A stretch of DNA of 64,000 nt from Siphonodentalium dalli (GCA_032622095.1 CP136066.1:192004816-192068815); one strand, 5' to 3'; shown: positions 10,882 to 23,214, counted from the first letter of the stretch. Notes: generated from the sequence alone by a model not told the origin. Made by a program: numbers and translations.

Positions 10882-11012
10882 CCTGTGCCATTAAAATTAT
10901 GTTATATATGCGAGTATCCCATAGGGAGCCTCATATATATAAGAGAATGCATTGGCTTACATGGTCAAGGTTCATATTGTTCGGCCAATGTATTCTCTTG
11001 TATGTGCGACCC
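10882..11012. mobile_element. Diverged double-hairpin element
   Basis: A first hairpin from about 10882 to 10955 with GCGAGTATCCCATAGGGAGC and AAGAGAATGCATTGGC, then a partial second hairpin from about 10984 (GGCCAATGTATTCTCTTG). Central sequence differs from the SalI-like GTCGAC type and matches the copy at 24119-24291, indicating a second subfamily. Confidence 0.75.
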
Positions 11013-11689
11013 TCCCTAATTGGGAAAGCGAAATGCTGTTTTAGTATGAGAACGTCCAGTTACCATTTGAATGACATGAGTTACGCCCAGGCTTGGTGGC
11101 GGGAACTGTAGTCTATTTTATTAAACAGATCATGCTATATATATCGGAAAGAGTGACATCCTGTGGTCACAATGGTGTATAATAGTCTAACTTCCATGTG
11201 AAATTACACATATTCTATCCCGGTTTATTAGGACTAGTATCGGTTTGTTTGCGGTTGTTTACGTTTTAACTGAAAGCCGAAGTGTTCCGTAATGTACTCG
11301 GATAAGTTCGGCTTCTATGTCGTCAATCGAGTACAACCATCACAACGGAATGCACCTGTATTCAAACAGCGTGTTATGTTAACATATTCCATCACTATTA
11401 TGTGTTTAGTATAGCCCCCCCCCCCACTACACAGCTATGGGAGGGTATACTGGGATCAGCTTGTCCGTCCATCCGTCCGTCTGTGGAGTTATCTCCCTTT
11501 TTGGAAAATATCTTGCAACTTGCATAATTTTGTCCGAGCTTTTATTCCTACATTTTAAGGTCAATGTTTTTGAAAACATGGAACAGATATTTAGTACCAT
11601 GGGAACCTGTGTACTTGCGATTGTGACGTTTTGGAAACGAAACATGGGAAATCTCCCGGTTTTTTCCATTCTGCTAAGTGTGTGCTCAA
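11013..11689. other. Non-coding stretch with poly-C tract and low-copy repeat
   Basis: Contains a short poly-C run near 11416 followed by a block with TCCGTCCATCCGTCCGTCTG and GGAGTTATCTCCC. Such blocks are typical of interspersed repeats in mollusc genomes (recollection, not checked). No gene recognised. Confidence 0.4.
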
Positions 11690-12120
11690 GTCGTGTACCG
11701 TCATATATGTTCTCTGTCCGAGTAACAACTACACAGTTCGTCGGTTTGTTATCTCAATTCAACGAATGATATTTGTGTTTCTTTCTGAGAAGTGTACGAC
11801 ACTTATTTCCAAAGGGAACTACTCATCGTTAAGCATGGTGTTTTTAGCAAGTATGGCACACAATGGAGTTATAAAAGACGAACATGTCAACAATTGCCGT
11901 TAAATTAATCCAGTCGGCGTCAATCACTTCATTCCCGACTGACGTAGCGCGTCCATTTCGTGACACTGCTGGGCGGATCCGCAAAATATAACCTATGGAC
12001 AGCAACTGCAACAACTGTTGTCGCAACACAGGATATCCAATGTAATGGCAAAGATTGAAATCGACCCCGATGTTTTAGCATACTGTTGTAAATGAGATTT
12101 TCTCACCAGAGACAACAGGT
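11690..12120 (-). pseudogene. Decayed duplicate of the 3' half of the Cys-loop receptor gene
   Basis: On the minus strand this matches the gene at 21701-22867 from the start of transmembrane segment 2 (a SGEKISF reading near 12100-12120) through segment 3 and the C-terminal end, and continues into its 3' flank (a GTGTACCG ... CTACACAGT stretch at about 11690-11740, matching 21565-21605). Shared landmarks include TGGACAGCAACTGC and ATTGAAATCGACCCCGATGT-type sequence. It has a deletion between segments 2 and 3 and several frame changes, and lacks the extracellular domain. It is a genomic duplicate, not a processed copy, because non-coding flank is included. Confidence 0.8.
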
Positions 12121-13619
12121 ACATGCATCACGAAGGTACATATGTTAGTCAATGTGAGGAGCACCAACAGTGTGTGCATCAGCTGGACAAATTATATCTA
12201 TTTTGGAAGTGTTTGTTCGGAGTATATTATGTTTTATATCGATATTTCGTGTATTCATCGATCTATCTCCCCCCTCCTTCCAAATTAAAGGTACTCAATC
12301 CGATTCGATTGTCCCTATATCATCATATTCCAACAACAACAACATTTTTTTTTTGAAATGCCGCTTCAGTCATCAGAATCGAATAATTGCCCAAAAATAA
12401 TTCTAACCACAGTCAACTATCGTTTAAAATTGCCCAAAACCTGTTATTTGTCAACATTTTGTTCAACGAAATTTTGCCGGTTTGTCAAATATCTGACACA
12501 AATAAGCCATTTGATTTTAGAGTTATCCATCTTCATCCGCAATTTGGTCAGAGAAGTCTTCTCGTGGACTGTTTACTGGAACACTTATAATTAAAATAAT
12601 AGATTTCAAAGATCGATATTTGATCACGCTGAGCTTTGATGGGTGGGTTCCTCGACTCGAGTCAAATATTTTTTTTACCCCCAAAGTCAAGAAAATAGTA
12701 ATTTGCGAGCGTTATTTCGGATTGAGTACCTTTAAGTATATTGCATCATTTTTAGGTTCACTTTAATGGTTTTATTTTATTATAAAATTCCACACAAAAA
12801 TAATAATGTAAATACTCCCAGTTCATATTTGATAATAGTCTGGCTTTTATCTGACTATTCCGACAACTTTTACCATCAGCTAAGCAGTATGAATTACATT
12901 TTACACTGTCAAATCCCCAGCTGCTTGAAAATCGTAGCCTCATTAACTATTTTTGGATAAAATTTCAACCTTTTATTTGCAATTTTTTAGTGTAGCCTGT
13001 TCATCACTACTAAATTACTTGTGACCTTTTATAATTAGCCAGGTTTGTAAATATATGTGTTCTATATTTTTATAAGGTGCTTACTTATAGTGTTAATAAT
13101 TTATTGTTCGTATATCTTATGTCTGAAATTGCATTTGATGCTCAACCTGTCCAGATGATTTTACGTTATACAAAACTGTTCTTTATTTCTTTATTTTATT
13201 TATTCATGTCGCTTATCTATGTGCCTGAAGCTGAAATTATGTCCCGTGAGTGCCGGCTGAAGTGTCAGATTTGGAAACAATTCGTACGTACCCCTTCCAT
13301 CAATACTTAATAATTATCGCACGCGACCTGGACACTTCTCTCTCTCTCTCTGCCGGCTGAGTCTAGCACTACAATAAGATTTCTAAATCTGAATTATTTT
13401 TTATTCAGCAAACAAACTAAACGTTTATTTTAATGTGCTTTAAATTTTTTTAATTTTAGATGATATTCACTCCACTCATGAATATTTATATTGTACTAGT
13501 TTACCGTATGTAAACATACACCAATGTTTCAACTTTCAATCCTTCCAGACAATTGTTTGCACTTAGTTGCCTGTCAAAATGATGTCAGAATATTGCACTT
13601 TTTTACTAGGAATTGACAG
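12121..13619. other. Non-coding, AT-rich stretch
   Basis: No gene seen. 12210-12300 (CGTGTATTCATCGATCTAT, then CCTCCTTCCAAATT) resembles 23910-23960. An inverted phrase around 12640-12700 (CCTCGACTCGAGTCAAATA) resembles 5075-5105 in reverse orientation, so small interspersed repeats are present. Confidence 0.4.
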
Positions 13620-14480
13620 GTATGCTACAGCAGTCTGTTCTCGTGAAAATGAGCATAATACGGGCTTATTTTGAATGTTGCGTTTAGGTCTGTATAGCAA
13701 GCAGCCTGTTCTGTAAATAGGTTCACATTGAACGTATTATAAAACCTAATTACGCCCATGTCGGCGTTATTTGAATTACGCTCAATATGAACGTAAATGG
13801 GGCGCGAAAACAGTCATATATGACCGTATTCATATTACAAATACATCCGTATCGGTATTATTTGAATCTGAATAACGCTCTATATGAACGTAAATGGGCA
13901 CGAAAACAGTCGTATATGAACGTATTCATATTACAAATACGTCCGTATACGAAATATGCTCTTATTGGCATTATTTAATCTACTTTTTTTTCATCGACAA
14001 AGCTTACCAGATTCACGCCATTTATAATGTGGTTTCACTGCACCCGCGGCATTCAACGTTATAACTGGTATTCGCCCTTTGTCGCTCAATATGGACTTAT
14101 TTTAGAATCGACTATTGTCGTTGTCCATTCAGATTAAAAAAAACCAATATGGTCGTATTTGGATTTTTTAAATACGTTTAATATGATCCAATTTACATGA
14201 GGATATGTTGCATATAGAGCGTATTTGAGAAAAATACGCTCCGTATGGGCGTAAACGGGTCGTTCAGACTAAGCACGTATCGTGCTTATTGCAATACGAA
14301 ATAAGCTCACATTGGTCCTATTTATTAATCTCCTTTTTTCATCGACACGACTTACCAGACTCAAACACTGTATAACGTTGTTTCACTGCTGCCCGCGCCA
14401 TAATAAGCTAAGTATGGGCCTATTTCAGAAAACAAAAGTCCAGTATGAACCTTTGTGAATATTTACGTCCCAATATGGAC
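13620..14480. repeat. Dispersed repeat family B, copy 2
   Basis: Shares AATACGGGCTTATTT, CTTACCAGA and GTTTCACTGC-CCCGCG phrases with 8286-9130. It includes two direct copies of about 85 bases (about 13768-13850 and 13858-13945) with TTATTTGAAT and CGAAAACAGTC. Family A copy 2 follows directly. Confidence 0.7.
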
Positions 14481-14544
14481 CTATTTGCATGATGATATAT
14501 CGGCCATCGGAGTATTCGTCGATTAGCTGTTCAGTCAAACTTAA

Positions 14545-14875
14545 TCATACTGACATGGCTTATATCGGTATAATCGCTTCATATGCTCTGAAATATACTG
14601 GTCATGGTCGCAACCATTTCCCAGCTGTCTTCAAGTTTTCCCACAGAAATGAAACAAACACTATTTATTTCTACCATATGAGGAACAGACTAACACGGAC
14701 CGCTCTGTCATGGTCCATGTCGTCAACATTGCTGTTGTTTATATGGAACCTGTACACCGTGTTCAACGTTGTTTCTTGTTTTACTTCAATGAGTCTTTCT
14801 GGGAAAAATTGAAAATCGAATATTATTACGTGTATTTTGAAGCGCAAACCGCGATGTGGCTTTAAGTTACTGCGG
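14545..14875 (+). repeat. Dispersed repeat family A, copy 2
   Basis: Colinear with 7970-8285 and with the reverse complement of 23215-23540. Diagnostic stretches are CATATGCTCTGAAATATACT, CAAACACTATTTATTTCTAC and the end GAAGCGCAAACCGCGATGT. The open frame at 14489-14812 crosses into it and has no family match. Confidence 0.75.
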
Positions 14876-15233
14876 TCCGTAATCATGTCAGAAATACGTC
14901 TTATCATTTCTATTTACCATGCGGTAAATATCTACTTCCAGATAACCGTTACAACGATATATAAATTGATATAAAAATGACTCCGCTTTCAGATATTATT
15001 GTTGACAACCGAAACGTCGTTTCTGTTGTGACAATTTGAGTTTGAATTTCTGACCTGATTGCGGACTCGTTATACATGTATAACAAAATCTTCTGCTTTT
15101 ACGGTGACTAGCAGTTTAAATCACCAACATCAGATATTTTCTGAATTTTAAGATTGATTCTATTTCATTAATTATGAGTCTCCCAGGACATGGCCCAGGG
15201 ACCAATTACGAAATAATCCTGTATTATATGTGA
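14876..15233. other. Non-coding stretch
   Basis: No gene or repeat delimited. Confidence 0.4.
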
Positions 15234-15689
15234 CCCGCCATATCAAATCCAGTCGGAAGTCGGGATTTGTTTACCCTGTGCCAATGCATTCTCTTATATA
15301 TGCGAGTCGACCATAGGTCGCCTCGCATATATAAGAAAATGCATTGGCCTAACATTTTTTTATCATTTGTTTTAAATAAATGTTTCTGACAATTTTTAGG
15401 ACATAAAATAAAAAAACATCCATTACCCTGCAGGGAGCCCCACACATACAATGTATATAGAAGTATATAGAAGAGTGTCGTCTGCTCATGTTTGTATGGG
15501 CTCTGTATGGGTGAAATTATAAAATTGTTAAAGAATACAAGACAAAATTATTAATATTGTAAAAAATTGTTAGGCCAATGCATTCTCTTATATATGCGAG
15601 GCGACCTATGGTCGACTCGCATATATAAGAGAATGCATTGGCACAGGGTAAAAAAAATCCCGACTTCCGACTGGATTTGATATGGCGGG
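15234..15689. mobile_element. 456-bp element: outer inverted repeat plus two hairpins
   Basis: Outer arms start CCCGCCATATCAAATCCAGT on the left and are matched almost base for base by the reverse complement of the right end, for about 38 bases. Inside these, hairpins at 15274-15348 and 15573-15648 are nearly identical to those of the piggyBac-like element at 10151. The internal sequence shares AAATTATAAAATTGTTAAAG with that copy. No clear target duplication is visible. No transposase frame. Confidence 0.85.
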
Positions 15690-15839
15690 AAACATATATA
15701 TTATGCTATAATATTGCCCTGCGTAGATGATTGACGTCAATAGTTCCGTACGTAGGTTTCTAGTACCGCCTCTCAATCCCGAGCACCGAGGTTACCTGGG
15801 TCACAGCATTAATATTTAATTATTAGACGATATCAATTC

Positions 15840-16430
15840 CGTATTTCATACAGGGGAGACCCGAGGTGCACCAACATCGATAAAATATCTGTTGTCGCCG
15901 TTTTCCATCAAATTGATATAATAATCGTCTCCATGATATGAGGATACTAATAGTGTTGTGTATATATAAAGATGCCGAAGTCAACGGCTGGGAGGGAGAG
16001 TGGTACTAAAATCGATAAAATAATATTTGTTGCCGCCGATTTCCATCAAATTTATATATAATCACCTCCATGATGCGATGAATCTAATCGTGTGGTTTAA
16101 AGACACCAACGTGTTGCCGTTCTAATAAGGGGTGGAGAGGTAACACCCATTGGTAAAAAGCACTTTTGTCACCGATTTTCGTTACATTGACACATAATCA
16201 TCTTCGTGATATGATGAATCCAATCCTTTGGTTTAAAGATGCCATTTTTTGCCGTATGAGTCATGGGTGCGGAGGGGCACTAAATACATGTACATGAAGA
16301 TAATAATTTTTCGTCGCCGTCATATAGTTATCTCCATGATACTAGGAATCTATTAGTTTCGATACAGATGACCAAGTCGCACCGTATGGGCCAGGGATTT
16401 GTCGTTGATTTCTTCCAAATTTAATATATC
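15840..16430. repeat. Degenerate tandem repeat, about 125-130-bp unit
   Basis: About four units with TGCCGCCGATTTCCATCAAA, ATCTCCATGATATGA and TGTGGTTTAAAGATGCCAA-like phrases. The same family recurs at 32880-33290 and weakly at 55270-55500. Confidence 0.75.
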
Positions 16431-17137
16431 TATACAGAAATATCAACGAAAAGAGGGATGTGTGTGATGTAAGGTTTCAAGGGTGGCGCCATCAGTCAGG
16501 GATTGAATCAGGGGAGGCACCAGAATTGGCGTGGTTCGAAGGTGGCAGATCGGCGGCGTAGTGGAGAGCTATAAGGGCATCAGGTGTGGTTTGAACAAAA
16601 AGCTAAAAGTAGCAACTTCCTAGTTTTGGGGTGGGCTGCGCCACCAAATTGGATACAAAACCAAATTTCGCCACAGAAAACCATAGCAAGTGTTTTGTTA
16701 CATCTTAGTGACACTTTGTGAATCCACTTGATCATTGATTACTCATATCATGCTTTGTTCAATATAAGTTACTATGAGAATAATCTAACATTAGATACCT
16801 TTCGCAAATTCACTATTGCGATTACGGATAGGATAGATTGCCCTAGTAAGGTGGACACCATCACAATTTACCAATGATGGTTATTTGGTGGGACGGCATA
16901 TGCCCCACCTTACTCAATTACACATATATTTGATAGTAAAAGTAATATGTGTCTCTTTCAGATCCCGTGTTCTTATCCGTATGTTATACACACGGATAAT
17001 GTTAGAACGTCCCCAAGCAGGACCAGTGGCACATCGTTGACACAACTGCACACAATTAAACTGAGTGGGGTATGTTTCGTCTCACATCAGAACCCCCGCG
17101 CGTAATGATAGAATTTTGATCGTATACTGGCAGGATA
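16431..17137. other. Non-coding stretch upstream of LINE
   Basis: No gene recognised. The LINE 5' boundary is somewhere between here and 17280 and cannot be fixed; a short inverted AAGGTGG ... CCACCTT pair sits at about 16850-16916. Confidence 0.4.
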
Positions 17138-20100
17138 TTGTCCATAATCGTAATCGTAATCGTATTCGTAATTTTGCGAAAGGTCTCTAAAACTGAAATT
17201 TTCAGGTCCATTTCACAAAATATAGCATCTGCAGTACGCGCAAATTGTAAATATCTACGTCTCAACTCGGGCCTAATTAATTCACGACAAACAATTAAAT
17301 GCTTAAATGCAAATTGGGACTCATTAACTGACTTTTTTGTTGAAACACAAGAAAAAGAAAATGTCTTTGATATAATTGCACTAAGAGAAGTTTTTAAAAT
17401 AAATAACGCAGAAGAATTCTCCCTATCCGGATATCAGAATATCGAATACAAAACAAGAGCAGAGACCGATGACGGTAGAGGGGGAGTCGGGCTCTTTATT
17501 CGGGAAAATCTTTCATATTGTGCAAGACCTGATCTATCTGTATTTATTCCACATGTGATAGAAACGAATTTTGTTGAACTTAATCCGGACAAACCAAATC
17601 TATGCATAATTGGCAGCATATATAGACCAAACACTACTCCGAGGGCAGATATTGACAATTTTATGAAAGAGATTGATGGCATTATGGGTAAATTAAATCA
17701 AACAAACTGTAAAGCATATCTTATAGGTGACTTCAATATAGATCTTTTGAATTTCGACAATCATGAAAAAACGCGTACATTCCTCGATAACGTTTTCACT
17801 CTCGGGTTCACTCCTAGCATCACGAAACCAACCAGGATAACTGAACACTCTGCTACTTTATTTGATAATATCTTCACAAACAACCTGTCTGAAAGAACAT
17901 CAGGCATTATCATTACAGATGTCTCGGATCATTTGGCGACATTTTATATCGAACGTTCAAATTTTAAGAGATCTCGCAATGGAGCATCTGTTTTGGAGCC
18001 ATTTAGAATTGTTAGTGAAAAGAACATAAACAAATTCAAGGATACATTGTCGACATCGGGTTACGAAGACGTGTTAAACTGTGAATCAGCAAATGAAGCT
18101 TATGACCATTTTCTAGAAATATATATGTCTGCATACCATACTGCTTTTCCACTAAAATACCACAAACCACCAAAGAAATATTTAAAGAACCAACCGTGGA
18201 TGACAAAGGGACTTTTACAATCTTCATTAGAGAAAAATAAATTATATATTCGTAAATTAAAATCTCCGACAAACGCTAATATACATGCATACAAAGAGTT
18301 CTTTCGCGTATATAAGAGAACAATACGCAACAGAAAAAAACGATATTATTGCGAGAAAATTAACAATGCAAAGAATGACATGAAAGCGACCTGGACAATC
18401 TTAAAACAAGCCATGAATAAAAATTGTGACCCTCATAGTCCTCCAATGGGATTTATCGATGGTGAAATTAAGATAACACATAAAAAGCAAATAGCGGAAC
18501 GATTCAATGAATACTTCTCAAAAATTGGAAATTTGACTAGTGAAAATGTTGACAAAGTCAGCACACACTACACTGATTATTTGATCAATAGAGAATCGGA
18601 TGAGTTAGAAATAATTGAAACAACAGAACAGGAAATAATACTCACATGCTACTCATATAAAGTTAAAACAAGTAAAGATGTACATGGTCTATCAAATCGA
18701 TTGATGAAATCATCTATTCACGAAACAGCCAAAGCTCTTAAGCACATATTCAATCAATCATTCAAAGAAGGAGTTTTTCCGAAGAAAATGAAAATATCGA
18801 GAGTAATACCGATTTTCAAGGGTGGACAAAAAGAAATTTTTTCGAACTATCGACCCATCATCATATTACTATGTTTTTCAAAAATACTCAAAAAAATTAT
18901 GCAAAAGCGAATTATAGATTTCTTTGATGAACATGCCCGTTTCTATAAACATCAATATGGATTTAGGAAAGAGCACTCCACCGTCCATCCAGTAATGCAT
19001 CTTTTAAATCATGTTGTTGAACAGAACGATAAAAAAAACAAAGACTCAACATTAGCAATATCTATTGACCTTTCAAAAGCATTCGACACAATAAGTAATG
19101 AAATCCTACTAAATAAGATGGAACACTATGGTATTAGGGGGACTACCAATCATTGGTTTAGAGACTACCTATCAGAGAGACGACAATATACAGATTATAA
19201 TGGAAACATCTCCAGTCTCTCCAAAGTTTCATGTGGTGTCCCTCAAGGATCCATACTGGGACCAACATTTTGTTTAATATATGTCAATGATATTTCAGTA
19301 TCCAACATCTTTAAATTTATTATCATTCGCAGATGATACAACCCTATATACATCAGGCTGTGACAGAAGTTTTGTTGAAAATCGGGTAAACTTAGAACTA
19401 AAAAACATTCACGACTGGTGTTGTTGTAATAAGCTCTCCATAAATAAAAATAAATGTAATTATATGCTAATTCATCCAGAAAATAATGATCAAAATGGAA
19501 AGAGTTGAAATTATATATAAACACAGCTGAACTAAACAGAGTTGGGAATATATATGAAGAAACATCCTTGAAATTTTTGGGCATTAATATCGACGAGAAT
19601 CTCACATTTAAAAAGCATATTTCAACTGTATGCTCTAAGATGGCTCGAGCTATTTATTGTATCAACAAAGTTAAAAAGTTCTTTCCAGGTGACGCACTGC
19701 GAACTCTATATTACGCACTTATCAACAGTCATATGGTATACGGCATTCAGGTATGGGGTCACGTGGCGACCACAAACAAGATATTGTTATTGCAAAAAAG
19801 GGCGATTAGAACAATAACCAATGCTAGATACAATAGTGACACAGAACCCATTTTCAAAAAAATGAACATTCTGAAATTCTGTGACATTTATACATACCAA
19901 ACATCAGTATTCATGCATGACTGGGCTTATAATAGACTGCCAGGAACCTTCAAAAACTCATTCGGAATTAAACTAGGAACCAACAGTAGGCAGGCAGCCG
20001 CAGGAAACATTAGACCAAAAGCAACACCAAGAACCAAATTTTCAGAAAATCTGCCTGAACATTCTTTTTCGAATTATTTGGAACTCAGTTAATAAAAAAC

Positions 20101-20219
20101 AAAAAACTATTAGGAGTCGAGAAAACTATAAAAAACTGATGAGTGTAGAATTGATCAACCATTATTCCAATAAAATTGAATGCAAAAACAAATTCTGCCC
20201 TGATTGCACACACACATGA
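17138..20219 (+). pseudogene. Non-LTR retrotransposon (LINE) endonuclease-reverse transcriptase, frameshifted
   Basis: The first frame (17138-19336) has an apurinic-type endonuclease region with IGSIYRPN, LIGDFNIDLL and the final SDHLATF motif, then reverse transcriptase motifs VIPIFKGG, YGFRKEHST, SIDLSKAFDT and GVPQGSILGP. The catalytic FADDTTLY lies one frame away (19281-19508 frame), then a third frame (19505-20092) carries LKFLGINIDENLTFKKHI and VYGIQVWG. A fourth shift near 20070 continues to a terminal KFCPDC and TGA at 20217-20219. At least three single-base shifts make it inactive. Motifs fit the Jockey/CR1 superfamily; the N-terminus is truncated and no ORF1 is visible. Confidence 0.9.
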
Positions 20220-20880
20220 TAAAACACCTTTCGAATATATATAGTCTATATGCCACTTACCTTAAACGCTAAAATTGCCTCACATTAAATTACCCGAGTG
20301 ATAATACTTATATCCAGCTAAATCTCGCCCAATGCGTGGCTGCATATACTAAGGGAATTCAACTGTGACAGTTATAAACAAATACTACATTTAATTGAAT
20401 CATTAATAAGTTAGTGCGCTGTGGTTTGTTTACACACTGGCGATTTTTAAATACCAGATGATTATTGTTCTAAACGACTGTTGAACAGACTTCATATAGT
20501 GTGTGCGCAAAATCATAATAATTCCCCTTAGTAAATGCAGCCAAAACATACTCCAAAACTTGTTATTGAGAAAATTGACCGTTGCATATTCATTGCATAT
20601 TCATTCATATCCATTTCTATCCACACAACTAAAACATATTTGTTTATTCGCTGAAATCCATATCTATATTTAAATCCAATTTATATATTAATCTAATCTG
20701 AAAATTATAGTGAAAAATTTAAATTATATATGTAGCCATTATTGATTGTATTCTGTCACTCAGGGGTGCCGGGTAGACGGCCATCATAGGCCACGGCACT
20801 CCACACAATACACATATAAATCCACTTATATTATAATGTATAAATTTTTAATGTATTGTGAAATAAAATATTATCCTATC
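20220..20880 (+). mobile_element. LINE 3' untranslated region with terminal hairpin
   Basis: AT-rich sequence following the LINE frame. At about 20764-20802 there is a stem-loop in which GTGCCG pairs with CGGCAC and inner GGCC pairs with GGCC around ATCATA. A comparable hairpin lies near the end of the LINE at 42.5-43.6 kb. AATAAA at about 20861 may mark the 3' end. Boundary is approximate. Confidence 0.5.
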
Positions 20881-21169
20881 CTTATAACAATCGGCAATAA
20901 TTATGCCAATGTTTGCCCCTGCATATAATCCATGCATGTATAAGAATGACGTCGTGTATTGTCAATTTTCGTATAAAATTTACGAGAATAAAAAGGTCTC
21001 TGCCGCAACGTCCGGAGAAAGGGAGTGACTTCTTGGGGTGTTGGCTTCTTATAAGAACAAAGAAGTTATACACTGTTAAAATTGGATTCCAACTTAACGT
21101 GTGTTCTCAAAGGTAGTTTACACACCCCAACTGTCAAGAGTGTCTCAAATGTGATCTACGTACCAAATA

Positions 21170-21290
21170 TCAAGAACTTATGTTGAATATTGCTCAGGTT
21201 ATCATCCGGACAATCCAAACAACAGCGAATTCTAAGTAAAAATAGGGGCATAACTTAATCAAAAATAATCGGACTGTGACAACTTTCGAT
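21170..21290. repeat. Short interspersed repeat
   Basis: Contains CGGACAATCCAAACAACAGC and AAAAATAGGGGCATAACTTA. I recall this phrase type as common in mollusc genomes; no second copy is visible in this window. Confidence 0.3.
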
Positions 21291-21700
21291 TTTGACGTGT
21301 GCGTTCTTAATACCGACTACAAACCATATTCCATGGAATTCTGATTCTTTTAGTAATGTTGAGTTTATGAACCGGAGAAAACGTATGGACGTATGGCATG
21401 ATTATAATATTCCTCCGAGATTGTTCGGGAACAACAACTACTTCGAGCAAGAGTACTCGCTATTCCCATCTATAACACAAAACAGTGCACCGGTTTAGCC
21501 ATAACAATGCAGCATACAGTAACTGTTCCCGTCCGTTTCACTCTGAGAAGTATTCCCAAGTTGTGTACCGGTTTATTTGTTTGCTTTGGATAACAGCTAC
21601 ACAGTACCCCCATATAGTCATCGGAACCCAATTTATCAGGCCAACATTTCACTCCGAAATGTGCGACAGTGTTCAGACTATATGTCGGTCACTGACGATC

Positions 21701-22867
21701 TTATGTGAGAATCACGGCGTGAGTGATTATGACGGACAACAATGTAATAAATACGACAATTCGAAAAGCAAATCTGTCAACACTTGCCGCTAAATCCATC
21801 CATTCGACGTCATTGTTTTCACTCCCGACTGATGAATCTTCCGTAGAATACTTGTTTTTTCGCTGTAACAGGAACCACACCCATTTCGGTATACTGTTGG
21901 ATGGATCTGTGAAATGCAACCTCTGGACAGCAACTGCTACCATTGTTGAAGCAACAGATATGGCGAACAGAATATCCAAATTAATGGCGAAAATTGATAT
22001 TGACCCAGAAGTTTTTGGCATAATATTGTATATGAGGTTGAAGTATATCGAAAATGACAGCATTATTGACACAGGAAATGAAAGTTTCTCCCCCGATGCA
22101 ATAGGTATCTTAAAAGTACAAAGGTTAGCCAAAGATATCAGTATTAGCGGTGTTATTATAGTAATGACGAAGAATGAGGACTTCCTCGCGACTTCCAGTG
22201 TTACAGCAACTACCGCCCTGTCTTTTCCCCCCACCCACAATAAAGTCATGTTGTGGGAGACGCGTTGCCATTCACCTCTTGACGCGACAAGTTTGGTGTC
22301 TTGATCATAATCTATAATTCCAGACGGCGATAGACTAACATTATATCGTGTGGGATAAAAAATCAGATCACAGGATTGCACATCAAACGGCCATTTTGTT
22401 ATGTCGATGTTACAAGATGTTTCGAAATCGCGTGTTCCAAACCAATGGACGTATCCCGAACTATATATAATCGTATCATATCCATTACTTCCGAAAATGT
22501 CGTATCTATTAACAGAATTCGTAAGAGCGACTTTCGGGTTCCATATTTTTCCATCTTCCACATAGATCCAACTTACATTCTTGTGGGAAGCTGGTTCCCA
22601 TGCGTAGTCTACAACTTGCCACGACAGCTCGATAAGTCCGATCAGTTTGATACTTTGTTCCGTGGAGTCGACGCCAGTGATGTCTATCAAATTAAACACG
22701 ACGCCGACGTTTATACTGTCGTCTGTCTGCGGAACGAGTGGGTCCGAGATGTCGTAAATGTTGTTCCTAAGGCTAACGATGGCATCACGCTTAACGTTGA
22801 AGCAAACACAGACACTGATATTAAGCACCACCCAATAAGGGAATAATTTGGGAAATAGTTTAGTCAT
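21701..22867 (-). CDS. Cys-loop ligand-gated ion channel subunit (nAChR-like), intronless
   Basis: A 388-residue membrane receptor subunit, predicted to form pentameric channels opened by a small ligand. Hydrophobic N-terminus (residues 10-22) can act as a signal peptide. The extracellular domain has WQVVDYAW, IWNPKVAL and the Cys-loop, C152 and C166 separated by 13 residues with WPFDVQ inside. Membrane segments: M1 231-254, M2 260-281 with GEK before it and Leu at 9', M3 290-315, M4 367-386, with a short M3-M4 loop. There is no vicinal Cys pair in loop C, so it is not an alpha-type nicotinic subunit. The GEK motif at M2 suggests a cation channel, but ligand and selectivity are unproven. The whole gene is one exon, whereas family members normally have introns. 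Confidence 0.9.
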   Translation of the reverse strand: MTKLFPKLFPYWVVLNISVCVCFNVKRDAIVSLRNNIYDISDPLVPQTDDSINVGVVFNLIDITGVDSTEQSIKLIGLIELSWQVVDYAWEPASHKNVSWIYVEDGKIWNPKVALTNSVNRYDIFGSNGYDTIIYSSGYVHWFGTRDFETSCNIDITKWPFDVQSCDLIFYPTRYNVSLSPSGIIDYDQDTKLVASRGEWQRVSHNMTLLWVGGKDRAVVAVTLEVARKSSFFVITIITPLILISLANLCTFKIPIASGEKLSFPVSIMLSFSIYFNLIYNIMPKTSGSISIFAINLDILFAISVASTMVAVAVQRLHFTDPSNSIPKWVWFLLQRKNKYSTEDSSVGSENNDVEWMDLAASVDRFAFRIVVFITLLSVIITHAVILT

Positions 22868-23214
22868 TTTACCGGCTATTCATCCGAGACTGCCGGTATC
22901 ACTTTACCAGCTATTCATCCGAGTCTGCCGGGATCATATTGCCCGCTATTCACCCCAGTTTGCCTGGATCTTCGATAAGTCTGATTCGCAGTAAATTGCA
23001 TCTCATTATAGGTCGTCATTTGCAGTCTCAGTTATAATTAAGTGGGACGCAATGGCATCAAGTGCGCAATAACTCGATCCCGAATGTATTCCCGCCTTTC
23101 ATAAATAATTAAAATATACATTCCTTTGACTACCTTACCAACTTCGTAATACGAAACAAATATAATGAGTCCTATCGGATTATATAAAAAATGGTTTTGG
23201 AGCCACATGGCGGT

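Noticed and set aside
17434-19605. Minus-strand frames opposite the LINE
   Set aside because: Shadows of the endonuclease-reverse transcriptase frames.
22376-22846. Long plus-strand frames opposite the Cys-loop receptor
   Set aside because: Antisense shadows of the channel gene; composition matches no family.
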